This document shows, piece after piece, positions 7,154-7,618 of a stretch of 7,618 nt of DNA (positions are counted from its first letter, which is position 1; each line of letters starts with the position of its first letter). Source of the DNA: an uncultured Clostridia bacterium (lineage in GTDB: Bacteria; Bacillota; Clostridia; TANB77; CAG-508); NCBI GenBank assembly GCA_947629965.1, contig CANRFS010000062.1:1-7618 (forward strand), given 5' to 3'. The position numbers were made by a program, and so were the translations under genes. A model generated the notes under the pieces. It made no database searches. It had not been told where the DNA came from and saw nothing but the letters and a program-made list of their open reading frames with translations.

Positions 7154-7299
7154 TTTGAATATTTTTCAGCACTTATGTACTTAATTTTCCGCTATTGTAC
7201 TTTTTCTTTATTCATACATTTCAGCATAAAATTGCGATACTCAACACAAATACTCTAACCTATAGTTAAAATACTTACCTACCCGTTTCCAAATAGGAT

Positions 7300-7618
7300 T
7301 TATTTCTTTCCATATCTTTTCAAACAATCCAACGCAACATTCATTGCATAATTAAAATAGTAATCAAGCTTATGCCCATTCTCACAATATGTTTTCAGTT
7401 TTCTACTTTTTATCTGTCCATCACACTTATAACATTTACTTGCTTTATCCTTTCTCATTACAACCGTAGAAAGTATGCTTTCTCTAAAAGCCTTATAATT
7501 TATAAAATTCGTTATGTTCTCCCTTAAATATATTGGTCTGTTCTTACTTCCCTTTGTGTAGTAGTATGCCTTATCCTTTGTAGATAATGCAGTCGCTATT
7601 ATTTGTGCCTTATTCTCT
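7300..7618 (-). CDS. C-terminal part of a zinc-ribbon protein, possible TnpB-like (IS200/IS605) relative
   Basis: The last 105 codons of a gene entering from the right edge end at a TAA (7302-7300). The peptide has a zinc-binding pattern, C62-x2-C65 ... C78-x3-H82 (numbered from the first full codon), followed by LDYYFNYAMNVA (84-95). TnpB proteins end with a C-x2-C ... C-x2-C ribbon followed by D-R-D-x-N-A-A-x-N; here the spacing and N89, A91 and N93 agree. The fourth ligand would be His rather than Cys, and the Asp normally two residues before the first Asn, taken as the third RuvC catalytic residue, is Tyr87. Thus it could be an inactive or divergent TnpB, or an unrelated zinc-ribbon protein. 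The preceding NFINYKAFRESI (37-48) is compatible with the helix before the TnpB ribbon, but weakly. I count 94 G/C in 298 bases over 7321-7618, less AT-rich than the polymerase gene. The N-terminal domains that would settle identity lie outside the window. Confidence 0.45.
   Translation of the reverse strand, partial: ENKAQIIATALSTKDKAYYYTKGSKNRPIYLRENITNFINYKAFRESILSTVVMRKDKASKCYKCDGQIKSRKLKTYCENGHKLDYYFNYAMNVALDCLKRYGKK

Larger units (their letters stand above)
7102..7299 (-). other. intergenic leader between the TnpB-like gene and the polysaccharide operon
   Basis: This is the only non-coding stretch of notable size. No open frame with a credible start is present. A TACAAT at 7199-7194 could be a -10 box, but the sequence 17-19 bases upstream (GAAATG, TGAAAT or CTGAAA) is a weak -35. 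A TTGAGT at 7244-7239 has no matching -10 at normal spacing. An imperfect palindrome (TAACTATAGGTTA) lies near 7269-7257. TGCTGAAA occurs twice, about 50 bases apart. No stem followed by a T-run is seen, so there is no clear terminator separating the upstream gene from the operon. A promoter is expected here but not demonstrated. If the upstream gene is a true TnpB relative, the first part of this stretch is also where its guide RNA would be encoded. Confidence 0.5.

Noticed and set aside
7130..7215. Short in-frame peptide remnants in the leader, for example one ending KAVKSKKGNCK before TAA.
   Set aside because: It is interrupted by a stop, has no good start signal, and is short enough to occur by chance. 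I do not recognise it.
7257..7269. Palindrome TAACTATAGGTTA as a terminator or operator.
   Set aside because: It is imperfect, very short and AT-rich, with no following T-run, so it cannot be called on sequence alone.

Overview
The window is a very AT-rich stretch of bacterial DNA. Every supported gene is on the minus strand, so the genes read from high to low coordinates. Purine-rich AGGAG-type ribosome binding sites, tight or overlapping gene junctions and low G+C suggest a low-GC Bacillota of the Clostridia type. This is an inference from composition and gene style; a Fusobacterium-like host cannot be excluded.

About 93% of the window (7101 down to 1) is a surface-polysaccharide (capsule or exopolysaccharide) gene cluster arranged as one operon. 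In transcription order it holds: a membrane phosphoglycosyl transferase that would load the first sugar on the lipid carrier, broken here by a frameshift (7101-6390); a GT4 glycosyltransferase (6389-5310); a polysaccharide pyruvyl transferase (5301-4120); a second GT4 glycosyltransferase (4091-2958); a multi-spanning membrane protein that is probably the Wzy-type repeat-unit polymerase (2953-1835); a small cytoplasmic NodB/CE4-like deacetylase (1860-1135); and an ATP-grasp ligase that runs off the left edge (1104-1). Gaps are 0 to 30 bases, and one pair overlaps by 26 bases. No flippase (Wzx), chain-length regulator or nucleotide-sugar synthesis gene is in the window, so the cluster must extend further left or depend on other loci.

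The genes suggest a pathway in which a sugar phosphate is placed on undecaprenyl phosphate, extended by at least two glycosyltransferases, decorated with a pyruvate ketal and probably de-N-acetylated, possibly with an amino acid or similar carboxylate attached by the ATP-grasp enzyme, and then polymerised outside the membrane. The ATP-grasp step is inference.

The right end (7300-7618) holds the C-terminal 105 codons of a different kind of gene. It has a C-x2-C ... C-x3-H zinc-binding pattern followed by a D-x3-N-x-A-x-N stretch resembling the end of TnpB, the RNA-guided nuclease of IS200/IS605 elements, but the Asp expected two residues before the Asn is missing. The 198-base gap between it and the cluster is the only sizeable non-coding stretch. 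It carries a possible weak -10 box and an ops-like GGCGGTA. The two main points of interest are the frameshifted initiating transferase and this possibly nuclease-dead TnpB relative directly upstream of a capsule operon.
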